From Pseudomonas delhiensis (GTDB taxonomy: Bacteria > Pseudomonadota > Gammaproteobacteria > Pseudomonadales > Pseudomonadaceae), in contig NZ_FZPC01000021.1 in the NCBI RefSeq assembly GCF_900187975.1, positions 87,674 through 151,673 of the forward strand: 64,000 bases of DNA, written 5' to 3'. The position numbers were made by a program, and so were the translations under genes. The notes beneath the pieces are model-generated. The model saw only the letters and a list, made by a program, of their open reading frames with translations, did no database searches and was not told where the DNA came from. Below, piece after piece: positions 9,666 to 18,147 of this stretch (its first letter is position 1; each line of letters begins with the position of its first letter).

Positions 9666-10081
9666 TCAGAGCCCCAGCTGCGCCGCCAGGGCCTGGTAGC
9701 GCGCGGCCTGCTCGGGATCCGCGGCGAGGCCTTCGGCCCCGTCGCGGTAGAGCTCGGCCAGGCGCCGCGCGGCCAGCGGGTGCCCGGCCTCGGCGGCGCG
9801 GGCCCAGTGGCGCGCCGCGGCGGCGCCGTCCGGCTGCCGCTGCGCGCTGCCCTGCAGGGCCTGCACACCCAGTTGGTAGGCGGCCTTGGCATCGCCGCCG
9901 GCGGCCGCCAGGGATAGAAGCTCTGGGCCGGCACGTCGCCCAGGTTGGCCATGCGCGAGAACTGCCCCTGCATCCACTGCCAGGCGCGCGGCTGGCGGAC
10001 CAGCCAGGGCCAGCCCATCAGGCGTCGCGCCACGGCGTAGGCCAGGCGGGCGCGCAGGCGCCAGACGAATTCGCGGCTCAC
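9666..10081 (-). pseudogene. Sel1-repeat-like protein, frameshifted
   Basis: The 5' part, from GTG 10081, reads a basic N-terminus followed by RLMGWPWLVRQPRAWQWM and ANLGDVPAQSFY. The 3' part continues in a different frame as LSLAAAGGDAKAAYQLGV, then RHWARAAEAGHPLAARRLAEL and a C-terminus AARYQALAAQLGL. The second part has the alanine-rich Sel1 (TPR-like) repeat pattern. The break lies near 9900-9930, and some repeat residues seem missing between the halves, so a small deletion rather than one extra base is likely. The GTG overlaps the upstream stop (GTGA), so this was the last gene of the operon. A sequencing error cannot be excluded. Confidence 0.65.
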
Positions 10082-10443
10082 GGCTCTTCCGGGTAGTCGA
10101 ACTCGAACACCCGCACCACCTCGGCGGCGTGCCAGCCCGCCGCCGCGGGGCCATCCGAGGCGCCGGAGAAGCGCCCCAGGCGCTCCACGCACTCGAAGAA
10201 GCCGGTGCGCGGCAGGCGGCTGGCGCCCTGGCTGATCACCAGCGAGCTGCGCAGCGGCCGGCCGGCGCGGGCGTCGAGCTGCGCCAGGTGCTCCAGGGCC
10301 GCGGTCAGGGTGGTCATGGCCGGCGTGGGCAGTTGCAGGCGCTCGATCAGCGCCCGGTAGGTCAACAGGTGGCGTTGGCGGCGCGCGTCTTCCAGTTCGT
10401 CCAGCAAGCCCTGCCAATGCTTGCGGCTGATATGCACGCTCAA
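10078..10443 (-). CDS. Conserved hypothetical protein, middle gene of small HTH operon
   Basis: About 121 residues if translation begins at TTG 10443, which overlaps the upstream stop as TTGA and has GGAG eight bases before it; GTG 10437 is the alternative (119 residues). The sequence HISRKHWQGLLDELEDARRQ continues as a helical protein with TLTAALEHLAQLDARAGRPLRSSLVIS. It has no signal peptide or membrane helix. The family is not recognised with confidence. Tight coupling to the helix-turn-helix gene suggests a shared function. I cannot assign a reaction. Confidence 0.65.
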   Translation of the reverse strand: MSVHISRKHWQGLLDELEDARRQRHLLTYRALIERLQLPTPAMTTLTAALEHLAQLDARAGRPLRSSLVISQGASRLPRTGFFECVERLGRFSGASDGPAAAGWHAAEVVRVFEFDYPEEP

Positions 10444-10760
10444 GACGCCGACTCCGACTTCGCTGCGCCCAGCGCGCGACGCAGGCCATGCTCGATGGCT
10501 TCGCTGGCCTCGCGCTCGCCGCTTTCGATCATCCCCAGGTAGGACGGGCTGATGCCCACCTCGCGGGCCACGCTCTCCAGGGACAGGCCGCGCGCCTCGC
10601 GCAGCTCGCGCCAGGAGGCGGCCGGCGCGGCAACCGTGGCGACAGTTGCGGGGGGCTGGGCGGCGCGGGCGCCGGCAGCGGCCAGCAGCGCCTGGTAGTC
10701 GGCCCAGGGAAGCACGGCGTACTCCGCTTCGCCGTCTCGCGTGATCACTTGCACATTCAT
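10440..10760 (-). CDS. XRE-family helix-turn-helix regulator with Phd-like N-terminus
   Basis: A 106-residue protein starting at ATG 10760, where AAGGAG lies eight bases upstream; an in-frame ATG 18 bases earlier lacks a good ribosome site. The N-terminal MNVQVITRDGEAEYAVLPW resembles Phd/prevent-host-death folds. The C-terminal half is a clear Cro/CI helix-turn-helix: LREARGLSLESVAREVGISPSYLGMIESGER. It is probably a DNA-binding regulator of its own operon. Antitoxin function is possible, but the following gene does not resemble a known toxin. Confidence 0.8.
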   Translation of the reverse strand: MNVQVITRDGEAEYAVLPWADYQALLAAAGARAAQPPATVATVAAPAASWRELREARGLSLESVAREVGISPSYLGMIESGEREASEAIEHGLRRALGAAKSESAS

Positions 10761-10928
10761 CGACAACACTCCTTGCATGCCGGCATTTCAACGGGCAAAG
10801 ACGGCAACCCCTGGCCTGCCCGGCATTCCGACCTTTCTCAGTATCGCCCATGAAACGCCGCTCGGCCTCATCGGGCGCATCACCACGCGCGGCATCGCGA
10901 AGCCGCGCACGCTTCGCTGGCCAGCGCC

Positions 10929-11354
10929 TCAGCCGCGGCTCGGCCGCTCCGGCCCCGGCAACAGCGCCAGGGACTGGCGTATCTCGCGGCTCTGCGCGTC
11001 GCGCCAGACCTTGAAGGCATCCAGCTCGACCTGCCAGTGGCGCACCACCCAGGCCAGCACCGCCAGGTCGTCCAGCAGGCCCACGCCGGGCAGCCAGTCG
11101 GGGATCATGTCCAGCGGCGAGAGGAAATACAGCAGCGCCGCCACCACCGCCAGCAGCGCCCTGGGGTTGAGCTGGCGATACTGCCCGCGCACGGTGGCCA
11201 GGGCCAGCTCCTGCAGCAGGCGCAGGTCGGCCTTGACCAGTTTCAGCCGCGCGCTCTTGCGCGCCACGGCGAACAGCAGGGCCGGTACCCGGCCCCGGGC
11301 GAGAAAGCGTTCGGCCAGGGCCAGATAACGGTCGAAACCGGCGGGTTTCTTCAT
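10929..11354 (-). CDS. YkvA family (DUF1232) membrane protein
   Basis: A 141-residue protein. The DUF1232 core is ALLYFLSPLDMIPDWLPGVGLLDDLAVLAWV, a membrane-associated hairpin with the conserved SPxDxIPD motif. It is preceded by an amphipathic basic region. Members of this family are small inner-membrane proteins of unknown role. The start at 11354 (MKKPAGFDRY) is preferred; upstream codons in frame run into AT-rich promoter DNA. It sits between the HTH operon and fklB as in P. aeruginosa. Confidence 0.82.
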   Translation of the reverse strand: MKKPAGFDRYLALAERFLARGRVPALLFAVARKSARLKLVKADLRLLQELALATVRGQYRQLNPRALLAVVAALLYFLSPLDMIPDWLPGVGLLDDLAVLAWVVRHWQVELDAFKVWRDAQSREIRQSLALLPGPERPSRG

Positions 11355-11682
11355 CGGGCACCTCGTCCCGGCGATGTCGCCGGGGGTCGTTTGGGTTATC
11401 CACCTTTCCTGTGGATAACTCTGTTGAAAGTATCCGGTCTCCACGCCGGAAAGCCCGTCGCCAGCGGCCTACAGACAGATCGGCGATTTTTTGTTCAGCT
11501 CAGGAAACCTTATAAAAATCATACAGTTGCGGCTATTCGATATCACCCTTCGCTGTCAAGCACCGGCCGTAACCACGGCTGCGGCATATATGTGCATAAG
11601 GGTAACATCCCGCACCAGACTACGCCCTTTCCGACCGACCGGTCAGCCGCAGAGCAGCGCGATCTTCCTGCAGAAACAGGAA
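11355..11682. other. 328-bp intergenic region with inverted DnaA-box-like pair
   Basis: No gene is supported. It contains GTTATCCAC (11395-11403) and GTGGATAAC (11411-11419), a perfect 9-bp inverted repeat with a 7-base spacer, close to the YkvA start. Further right is an AT-richer stretch (about 11488-11530) that may hold a promoter. The short open frames here have no recognisable protein. Confidence 0.5.
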
Positions 11683-11702
11683 CGCCCCGCACGGGCGGGG
11701 CG
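11683..11702 (-). terminator. Terminator of fklB
   Basis: Eight-base G+C-rich stem CGCCCCGC / GCGGGGCG with loop ACGG, located 20 bases past the fklB stop on the minus strand and followed there by GTTCCTGTTTC. The T-tract is weak, so it may need Rho help. Confidence 0.65.
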
Positions 11703-11722
11703 TCCTTCTGGTACGAATGTAC

Positions 11723-12460
11723 TCAGTTCTTCGCCGGCGCTTGCGGCTGCTCGCCACCGGCCTGGTTGGCATCCTTGATGCCCAGCAGTTCCAGGTCGAA
11801 CACCAGCACCGAGTTGGCCGGGATGGTCGGGCTCGGGCTCTGCGAGCCGTAGGCCAGTTCGCTGGGGATGAAGAGCTTGATCTTCTCGCCCACGTGCATC
11901 AATTGCAGGGCCTCGACCCAACCCGGGATCACGCCGTTGACCGGCAGGTCGATGGGGCTGCCGCGCTGGATGGAGCTGTCGAACACGGTGCCGTCGGTCA
12001 GCTTGCCCTCGTAGTGCACGGTGACCACGTCGGTGGCCTTGGGCTGCGGGCCGTCGGCCTTCTTCACCACTTCGTACTGCAGGCCGGACTTGGTGGTGAC
12101 CACGCCTTCGCGCTTGCCGTTGTCCTCGAGGAACTTCTTGCCGGCCTTGAGGGTTTCCTCGCTCAGCTTGGCCATGCGCTCCTCGGAACGCTTCTGCAGG
12201 TCGGTGAACGCCTGGGTCAGCTCTTCATCGGTGACGCGCTGCGGCTTCTTGCCAATGGCATCCTCGATGCCCTGGGCCACGGCCTTGGAGTCCAGATCGT
12301 TCATGCCTTCCTGGGCCAGGCTCTTGCCCATGTTCAGGCCGATGCCGTAGGAAGCCTTCTGCGCCGACGTCTTGAGCTCCACATTGGCAGCCTGCTGATC
12401 GCAGCCCGCGAGAACCAGGCCGACCAGTGCGATCGCTGCCGCCAACCGATGTTGTTTCAT
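11723..12460 (-). CDS. fklB: FKBP-type peptidyl-prolyl cis-trans isomerase, lipoprotein
   Basis: A 245-residue protein. The N-terminus MKQHRLAAAIALVGLVLAGC is a lipoprotein signal with the modified Cys at 20. A dimerising FKBP_N helical region follows (about 25-130), then an FKBP domain: VHYEGKLTDGTVFDSS, GVIPGWVEALQLMHVGEKIKLFIPSELAYG and LVFDLELLGI. It catalyses prolyl isomerisation of envelope proteins, like FkpA/Mip. The Ala/Pro/Gln-rich tail is family-typical. The start at 12460 is preferred over an in-frame ATG upstream because it places the signal at the N-terminus. Confidence 0.93.
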   Translation of the reverse strand: MKQHRLAAAIALVGLVLAGCDQQAANVELKTSAQKASYGIGLNMGKSLAQEGMNDLDSKAVAQGIEDAIGKKPQRVTDEELTQAFTDLQKRSEERMAKLSEETLKAGKKFLEDNGKREGVVTTKSGLQYEVVKKADGPQPKATDVVTVHYEGKLTDGTVFDSSIQRGSPIDLPVNGVIPGWVEALQLMHVGEKIKLFIPSELAYGSQSPSPTIPANSVLVFDLELLGIKDANQAGGEQPQAPAKN

Positions 12461-12656
12461 GCTGATTCCTTGTCTGATTGCCATGCTGGCATTTCGATGA
12501 AACCGCGAGCTTATCAGGGCGCCGCGGCCAATGGCTATGGGCAATAGGAACCGCCACCGGGGGATAAGTTCCCACGGCAAACTTATAGAAAAATTAAGAG
12601 GATAGGCGTTGCGAACGGCATCGCGCGGGGCGGTTTTCCCGGGGCCGGGAAAGACA

Positions 12657-12686
12657 AAGCCCCCAGGCATTTCTGCCTGAGGGCTT
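12657..12686 (-). terminator. Terminator of the tRNA-Val/tRNA-Asp transcript
   Basis: Long hairpin with stem halves AAGCCC..AGGCA and TGCCT..GGGCTT, followed on the minus strand by TGTCTTTC. It lies six bases past the 3' end of tRNA-Asp. Confidence 0.85.
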
Positions 12687-12692
12687 GGAATA

Positions 12693-12769
12693 TGGCGCAG
12701 CGGACGGGACTCGAACCCGCGACCCCCGGCGTGACAGGCCGGTATTCTAACCGACTGAACTACCGCTGC
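12693..12769 (-). tRNA. tRNA-Asp (GTC)
   Basis: 77 bases including an encoded CCA. The acceptor stem pairs GCAGCGG with CCGCTGC, the T arm is CGGGTTCGAGTCCCG, and the anticodon loop CCTGTCACG gives GTC. It lies directly downstream of tRNA-Val, with a terminator behind it, so the two form one transcript. Confidence 0.96.
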
Positions 12770-12784
12770 GTCGGACCTCGAGAG

Positions 12785-12860
12785 TGGTGGGTGGTGACGG
12801 GATCGAACCGCCGACCCTCTGCTTGTAAGGCAGATGCTCTCCCAGCTGAGCTAACCACCC
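12785..12860 (-). tRNA. tRNA-Val (TAC)
   Basis: 76 bases with an encoded CCA. The acceptor stem is GGGTGGT/ACCACCC, the D arm TAGCTCAGCTGGGAGAG, and the anticodon TAC sits in CCTTACAAG. It is the first tRNA of a Val-Asp pair, divergent from rdgC. Confidence 0.96.
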
Positions 12861-13036
12861 TTCGTCTCGAAGTGGGGCGCATTCTACGGAGGCATTCGCA
12901 CCCTGGCAAGCCCCCGCGTGAAAAATTTTTTCTGCCGTTCCAAAGGCTTAGGAAACGCCGGCGAAACGCCATGGGCTTGGCCTGGACCGCCGCTGTGGGA
13001 ATAATGCAGACCTTTGTGTCCGGGAGTTTGACCCTC

Positions 13037-13957
13037 ATGTGGTTCCGTAACCTGCTCGTCTACCGCCTCACCCAGGATCTGCAGATCGATGCCGATGCCC
13101 TCGAGAAAGCCCTGGCCAGCAAGCCGGCGCGCCCCTGCGCCAGCCAGGAACTGACCACCTACGGCTTCACCGCCCCCTTCGGCAAGGGCCCCGACGCGCC
13201 CCTGGCCCATGCCAGCCAGGGCTTCTACCTGATCAGCGCGCGCAAGGAGGAACGCATCCTCCCCGGCAGCGTGGTGCGCGACGCGCTGAAGGACAAGGTG
13301 GACGAGATCGAGACCGCGCAGATGCGCAAGGTCTACAAGAAGGAGCGCGACCAGCTCAAGGACGAGATCGTCCAGAGCCTGCTGCCGCGCGCCTTCATCC
13401 GCCGTTCCTCGACCTTCGCCGCGATCGCCCCCGAGCTGGGCCTGATCCTGGTCGACAGCGCCAGCGCGAAGAAGGCCGAGGACCTGCTCTCCACCCTGCG
13501 CGAGGCCCTCGGCTCGCTGCCGGTGCGCCCGCTCAGCGTCAAGGTCGCGCCCAGCGCCACCCTCACCGACTGGGTCAAGACCCAGGAAGCCGCCGGCGAC
13601 TTCTTCGTCCTCGACGAGTGCGAGCTGCGCGACACCCACGAGGACGGCGGCGTGGTGCGCTGCAAGCGCCAGGACCTGACCAGCGACGAGATCCAGCTGC
13701 ACCTGTCCTCCGGCAAGCTGGTCACCCAGCTGGCCCTGGCCTGGTCGGACAAGCTCAGCTTCGTGCTCGACGACAAGCTGGCGATCAAGCGCCTGCGCTT
13801 CGAGGAACTGCTGCAGGAACAGGCCGAGAAGGACGGCGGCGACGACGCCCTCGGCCAGCTCGACGCCAGCTTCATCCTGATGATGCTGACCTTCGGCCAG
13901 TTCCTGCCGGCGCTGTTCGAGGCGCTGGGCGGCGAGGAAATCCCCCAGGGCATCTAG
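13037..13957 (+). CDS. rdgC: Recombination-associated protein RdgC
   Basis: A 306-residue protein, the usual RdgC length, beginning [18 protein letters not shown]. RdgC forms a ring-shaped dimer that binds double-stranded DNA and restrains RecA. Family-typical stretches are [28 protein letters not shown] and [29 protein letters not shown]. The start at 13037 is chosen because upstream in-frame codons run through the promoter and tRNA region. It is monocistronic and flanked by tRNAs, as in P. aeruginosa. Confidence 0.95.
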   Translation: MWFRNLLVYRLTQDLQIDADALEKALASKPARPCASQELTTYGFTAPFGKGPDAPLAHASQGFYLISARKEERILPGSVVRDALKDKVDEIETAQMRKVYKKERDQLKDEIVQSLLPRAFIRRSSTFAAIAPELGLILVDSASAKKAEDLLSTLREALGSLPVRPLSVKVAPSATLTDWVKTQEAAGDFFVLDECELRDTHEDGGVVRCKRQDLTSDEIQLHLSSGKLVTQLALAWSDKLSFVLDDKLAIKRLRFEELLQEQAEKDGGDDALGQLDASFILMMLTFGQFLPALFEALGGEEIPQGI

Positions 13958-14140
13958 GAACCCGTCCACGATCTGCTGCGCGTCGGCATGACTGCGTTGA
14001 AAACAGGCGAGTGATGCTCATCTAGCGGACTAGACTGCGCTCCCTCGCCCATTTGACTCGCTGCGCTCGCCCTTCGGCTGTTACTCCAGTGGGTCGTCGC
14101 GCCTTGTTCTGCTCCAGCTCGCGAGATCGTGAACAGGTTC
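13958..14140. repeat. 183-bp element with imperfect 17-bp terminal inverted repeats
   Basis: Begins right after the rdgC stop with GAACCCGTCCACGATCT and ends AGATCGTGAACAGGTTC; these are inverted copies matching at 15 of 17 positions. The interior has no convincing ORF. It resembles a small non-autonomous dispersed element, although no second copy occurs in this window, so its mobile status is inference. Confidence 0.5.
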
Positions 14141-14147
14141 TACCGAA

Positions 14148-14171
14148 GGCCGGCGCCCCCAGGCGCCGGCC
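14148..14171. terminator. Strong G+C hairpin between rdgC and the BASS transporter gene
   Basis: Perfect 10-bp stem GGCCGGCGCC / GGCGCCGGCC with loop CCCA. There is no T-tract on the plus strand, so it may stall or stabilise RNA rather than act as a classic terminator. Confidence 0.45.
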
Positions 14172-14205
14172 CCGAACGGAACAATGACGACAAGGACCCC
14201 CGCCC

Positions 14206-15144
14206 ATGCGTGCCCTCACCCTGCTCAGTCGCTTCGCCGGCGCCAGCTTCCCCTTCTGGGTGCTGGCCTTCGCCGTGCTCGCCTTCTTCCAGCCCGCCTG
14301 GTTCAAGGGCCTGACCGGCGCCATCGTGCCGCTGCTCGGCCTGGTCATGTTCGGCATGGGCCTGACGCTCAAGCCCGAAGACTTCGGTGAGGTGATCCGC
14401 CGCCCGGGGCGGGTGCTGATCGGCGTGCTGGCGCAGTTCATCATCATGCCCGGCCTGGCCTGGTTGCTGTGCCGCCTGCTCGGCCTGCCCGACGAGATAG
14501 CGGTGGGCGTGATCCTGGTGGGCTGCTGCCCCGGCGGCACGGCGTCCAACGTGATGACCTGGCTCGCGCGCGGCGACGTCGCCCTCTCGGTGGCGATCAC
14601 CTCGGTGACCACCCTGGTCGCGCCACTGGTGACGCCGGCGCTGGTCTGGCTGCTGGCCTCGGCCTGGCTGCCGGTCTCCTACAGCGCCATGTTCCTGTCG
14701 ATCCTGCAGGTGGTGCTGGTGCCCATCGCCCTGGGCTTCCTCGCCCAGCGCCTGCTGGGCGAGCGCGTGCGCCTGGCCGTGGACGTCCTGCCGCTGGTCT
14801 CGGTGGTAAGCATCGTCGTGATCGTGGCCGCCGTGGTCGCCGCCAGCCAGGCGAAGATCGCCGAGTCCGGCCTGCTGATCATGGCCGTAGTCATGCTGCA
14901 CAATGGCCTCGGCCTGCTGCTGGGCTACCTCACCGGGCGCTTCTGCGGCCTTCCGCTGGCCCAGCGCAAGGCCCTCTCCATCGAGGTGGGCATGCAGAAC
15001 TCGGGGCTCGGCGCGGCCCTAGCCAATGCCCACTTCTCGCCGCTGGCGGCGGTGCCCAGCGCGGTGTTCAGCGTCTGGCACAACCTCTCGGGCTCGGTGC
15101 TGGCCGCCGTCTTCCGGCGCATGGAGGAGCCACGCGGCGATTGA
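14206..15144 (+). CDS. Bile acid:sodium symporter (BASS) family transporter
   Basis: A 312-residue inner-membrane protein with about ten hydrophobic helices. Family motifs are [15 protein letters not shown] near residue 50, [25 protein letters not shown] and the late [14 protein letters not shown], which contain the sodium/substrate crossover residues of ASBT-like folds. Bacterial relatives move pantoate, other organic acids or bile acids. The substrate is not readable here. The gene is monocistronic and lies between rdgC and the riboswitch-controlled gdx gene. Confidence 0.88.
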   Translation: MRALTLLSRFAGASFPFWVLAFAVLAFFQPAWFKGLTGAIVPLLGLVMFGMGLTLKPEDFGEVIRRPGRVLIGVLAQFIIMPGLAWLLCRLLGLPDEIAVGVILVGCCPGGTASNVMTWLARGDVALSVAITSVTTLVAPLVTPALVWLLASAWLPVSYSAMFLSILQVVLVPIALGFLAQRLLGERVRLAVDVLPLVSVVSIVVIVAAVVAASQAKIAESGLLIMAVVMLHNGLGLLLGYLTGRFCGLPLAQRKALSIEVGMQNSGLGAALANAHFSPLAAVPSAVFSVWHNLSGSVLAAVFRRMEEPRGD

Positions 15145-15191
15145 GGCACGACTTGCCGCCCCGGCGGCACTTGTGCAACATATTGCCCATC

Positions 15192-15239
15192 GTGAGGACG
15201 ACCTCACCACCGCCAGGTGCACCGACGGGGACGGCCCTG
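15192..15239 (+). promoter_or_regulatory. Guanidine-II (mini-ykkC) riboswitch
   Basis: Two short hairpins each capped by an ACGR tetraloop, the hallmark of this class. P1 is GTGAGG-ACGA-CCTCAC (15192-15207). P2 is CGGGG-ACGG-CCCTG (15226-15239), with one G-T wobble. They stand 26 bases upstream of the start of a small-multidrug-resistance gene. Guanidine-II riboswitches bind guanidinium and turn on expression, usually by freeing the ribosome site; here GGAGG lies between P2 and the start. Confidence 0.88.
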
Positions 15240-15264
15240 CCCATCAGTCGTCCCGGAGGTCCCC

Positions 15265-15579
15265 ATGTCCTGGTTCATCCTTTTCCTCGCCGGCCTGTTC
15301 GAAGTGGCCTGGGCCGTCGGTCTGAAATACACCGAAGGTTTCACCCGCCCGTGGCCCAGCGTGCTGACCGCGCTGGCCATGGCCGCCAGCATCGGCCTGC
15401 TGGGCCTTGCCATGAAACAGCTGCCGCTGGGCACCGCCTACGCCATCTGGACCGGCATCGGCGCGCTGGGCACCGTGACCCTCGGCATCCTGCTGTTCGG
15501 CGAATCCGTAGCCCCGCTACGCCTGCTCAGCATCGCGCTGATCCTCTGCGGCCTGGTCGGGTTGAAGCTCAGTCATTGA
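15265..15579 (+). CDS. gdx: Guanidinium exporter Gdx (SugE-type SMR protein)
   Basis: A 104-residue four-helix small multidrug resistance protein. Glu13 in [16 protein letters not shown] is the conserved membrane glutamate that couples proton entry to cation export. [14 protein letters not shown] is the SMR helix-3 signature. It works as an antiparallel dimer exchanging guanidinium for protons. The guanidine-II riboswitch directly upstream supports guanidinium, rather than general quaternary amines, as the natural substrate. The start at 15265 is chosen by GGAGG nine bases before it. Confidence 0.94.
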   Translation: MSWFILFLAGLFEVAWAVGLKYTEGFTRPWPSVLTALAMAASIGLLGLAMKQLPLGTAYAIWTGIGALGTVTLGILLFGESVAPLRLLSIALILCGLVGLKLSH

Positions 15580-15773
15580 AATCGGCACGTCCGTCCTGTC
15601 GCTTTCCCGGAAAAGTCCCGGTATGCTGCGGCGACTGTGCTTGCCAGGATCGTCACGGCTGATGACCTGAAGGCGGCGACGCCCTTCGTCCGGCCCGGCC
15701 CACACCTTGCAACTCAGAACAGGCGGCGGTAACGCCGTGCAGCAGCAATCCACAACGTTCAAGGTGTAATTCC

Positions 15774-15983
15774 ATGTCGAATCGTCAGACCGGCACCGTC
15801 AAATGGTTCAACGATGCCAAGGGCTTTGGCTTCATCACCCAGGAAAACGGTGGCGACCTGTTCGTTCACTTCCGTTCCATCCAGGGCAATGGCTTCAAGT
15901 CGCTGCAGGAAGGCCAGAAGGTCTCCTTCATCGTTGTAGAAGGCCAGAAAGGCCTGCAGGCGGACGAAGTTCAGGTCATCTGA
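15774..15983 (+). CDS. capB: Cold-shock/cold-acclimation protein CapB
   Basis: A 69-residue CspA-family protein: one five-stranded cold-shock domain with RNP1 KGFGFIT and RNP2 DLFVHF. It binds single-stranded RNA and DNA and melts RNA structure. The intergenic leader of nearly 200 bases, with a possible -10 (TATGCT, 15622), fits the long 5' leaders of cold-shock mRNAs. A strong terminator follows at 16000. Confidence 0.95.
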   Translation: MSNRQTGTVKWFNDAKGFGFITQENGGDLFVHFRSIQGNGFKSLQEGQKVSFIVVEGQKGLQADEVQVI

Positions 15984-15999
15984 ACCTCGCGCCCCTGTG

Positions 16000-16028
16000 A
16001 AAAAGCCCCGGCAGTGCCGGGGCTTTTT
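16000..16028. terminator. Bidirectional terminator between capB and the acyltransferase fusion
   Basis: Hairpin AAAAAGCCCCGGCA / TGCCGGGGCTTTTT, with a T-run in both reading directions, between two convergent genes. Confidence 0.92.
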
Positions 16029-16032
16029 CGTT

Positions 16033-17907
16033 TCAGCGGGCGTTGCCGCGCAGGTCCGCCACCAGCGCCTGCAGGTGCTCGCGCCGGGCCTGCTGCGGCG
16101 GCAGCGGCTGCCCCGCCACCAGGCGCACGCGCGACCAGATGCGCCTGAAGAAGCCCTTGCCCGGGTCGCGGCTGAAGAAGCTGCCCCACAGGCCCTGCAG
16201 CGCCATGGGGATCACCGGCACCGGGGTCTGTTCGATGATCCGCTCCACCCCGCCGCGGAACTCGTTCATCTCGCCGTCGGCGGTCAGCTTGCCCTCGGGG
16301 AAGATGCACACCACCTCGCCGTCCTCCAGGTACTGCGCCACCCGGCGGAAGGCCTCCTCGTAGATGCGCTCGTCCTCGTGGCGCGCGGCGATGGGCACGG
16401 CGCCGGCGGTGCGGAAGATGAAGTTGAGCACCGGCAGGCGGAAGATCTTGTAGTACATCACGAAGCGCACCGGGCGGCGGATGGAGCCGGCGATGAGCAG
16501 CGCGTCGACGAAGGACACGTGGTTGCACACCAGCACCACCGGGCCCTCGTCGGGGATGGCCTCGAGGTTCTGGTGGTCGACGCGGTACATGGAGTGGCTG
16601 AGCAGCCAGACCAGGAAGCGCATGGTGAACTCGGGCACGATCCTGAAGATGTAGACGTTCACCGCGACGTTCATCAGCGACAGCACCAGGAACAGCTGCG
16701 GGATGCTCAGCCTGGCCACCGACAGCAGCAGGATGGACACGATGGCGGCCACCACCATGAACAGCGCGTTGAGGATGTTGTTCGCGGCTATCACCCGGGC
16801 CCGCTTGTCCTCCTCGGTGCGCGCCTGGATCAGCGCGTACAGCGGCACTATGTAGAAGCCGCCGAAGATGCCGATGCCGAGGATGTCGCCGAGCACCGCC
16901 CAGCTTTGCGGGTGCTCCAGCACCTGCAGCCAGGTGTAGGGCGCGGCGCCGACGGGGAAGCCGCCGCTGTGCCACCACAGCAGGATGCCGAACAGGCTCA
17001 GGCCGATGGAGCCGAAGGGCACCAGGCCGATCTCCACCTTCTTGCCCGAGAGCTTCTCGCAGAGCATCGAGCCCAGCGCGATGCCCACCGAGAACACCGT
17101 GAGGATCAGCGTCACCACGCTCTCGTCGCCGTGCAGCAGCTCCTTGGCGTAGGTGGGGATCTGCGTCAGGTAGACCGCGCCGAGGAACCAGAACCAGGAA
17201 TTGCCCACCAGCGAGCGCGACACCGCCGGGCGCTGGCCGAGGCCCAGGCGCAGGATGCTCCAGGACTGCCGGAAGATGTTCCAGTCCAGTTGCAGCTGCG
17301 GCAGCGCGGCGGCGGCGCGGGGAATCCCGCGGCTGGCCAGGTAGCCGCAGGCGGCCACCAGCACCACGGCGATGCCCACCGCCGGGGCGTAGGCCTGGCG
17401 CGACATGAGCACACCGGCGCCGATGGTGCCGGCGAGGATGGCCAGGAAGGTGCCCATCTCCACCAGGGCGTTGCCGCCGACCAGCTCGTCGTCGCGCAGG
17501 TGCTGCGGCAGGATGGAGTACTTCACCGGGCCGAACAGCGCCGAGTGGGTGCCCATGGCGAACAGCGCGAGGAACAGCAGCGGCAGGCTGCCGAGCAGGA
17601 AGCCCGCGGCGCCCACCAGCATGATGACCACCTCGGCCAGCTTCAGGGCGCGCATCAGCGCGTCCTTGTTGAACTTCTCGCCGAACTGCCCGCCCAGGGC
17701 GGAGAACAGGAAGAACGGCAGGATGAACAGCAGCGCGCAGAGGTTGACCAGCAGGTTGCGGTCACCGCCGATGCTCAGGTGGTAGAGGATCGCCAGGATC
17801 AGCGACTGCTTGAAGATGTTGTCGTTGAAGGCGCCGAGCAGCTGGGTGACGAAGAACGGCAGGAAGCGCCGGGTGCCCAGCAGGGCGAATTGCGAGTGTT
17901 GGCTCAT
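16033..17907 (-). CDS. Fused MFS lysophospholipid transporter (LplT-like) and 1-acylglycerol-3-phosphate acyltransferase
   Basis: A 624-residue membrane protein. Residues about 10-400 form a 12-helix MFS domain like LplT, with FFVTQLLGAFNDNIFKQSL near the start and GFYIVPLYALIQ late. The C-terminal 200 residues are a PlsC-type acyltransferase: NHVSFVD is the NHX4D catalytic motif and FPEGKLTADGE the substrate-binding EG motif. Such fusions flip lysophospholipids across the inner membrane and re-acylate them. It lacks the third (acyl-ACP synthetase) domain found in some relatives. The start at 17907 gives MSQHSQFALLGTRRFLPFF. Confidence 0.9.
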   Translation of the reverse strand: MSQHSQFALLGTRRFLPFFVTQLLGAFNDNIFKQSLILAILYHLSIGGDRNLLVNLCALLFILPFFLFSALGGQFGEKFNKDALMRALKLAEVVIMLVGAAGFLLGSLPLLFLALFAMGTHSALFGPVKYSILPQHLRDDELVGGNALVEMGTFLAILAGTIGAGVLMSRQAYAPAVGIAVVLVAACGYLASRGIPRAAAALPQLQLDWNIFRQSWSILRLGLGQRPAVSRSLVGNSWFWFLGAVYLTQIPTYAKELLHGDESVVTLILTVFSVGIALGSMLCEKLSGKKVEIGLVPFGSIGLSLFGILLWWHSGGFPVGAAPYTWLQVLEHPQSWAVLGDILGIGIFGGFYIVPLYALIQARTEEDKRARVIAANNILNALFMVVAAIVSILLLSVARLSIPQLFLVLSLMNVAVNVYIFRIVPEFTMRFLVWLLSHSMYRVDHQNLEAIPDEGPVVLVCNHVSFVDALLIAGSIRRPVRFVMYYKIFRLPVLNFIFRTAGAVPIAARHEDERIYEEAFRRVAQYLEDGEVVCIFPEGKLTADGEMNEFRGGVERIIEQTPVPVIPMALQGLWGSFFSRDPGKGFFRRIWSRVRLVAGQPLPPQQARREHLQALVADLRGNAR

Positions 17908-18147
17908 CGTCCATGTGTACCTGGTCAGGCGACCCCGAAAGCGGGCCGGGAGGACGCCGCGGCGTCCGTCGCAGATTTGACTGCAACTGCGGGGCCTCTG
18001 GCCACATCCGCAAGCAAAAATTCCGAATTGCCTCCCGCGTGGCCGGACAGGCCGGGGCGAAATCGCGGACGGAGTGCGTTGCCGGAAAGCAGCGCATTTC
18101 TCCCCCGAAGGAGCAACTGCCTTACAGACCGCGCCGATGTGCCCTTC

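Noticed and set aside
15580..15773. A riboswitch in the capB leader
   Set aside because: The leader is long as expected for cold-shock mRNA, but no known riboswitch motif could be seen.
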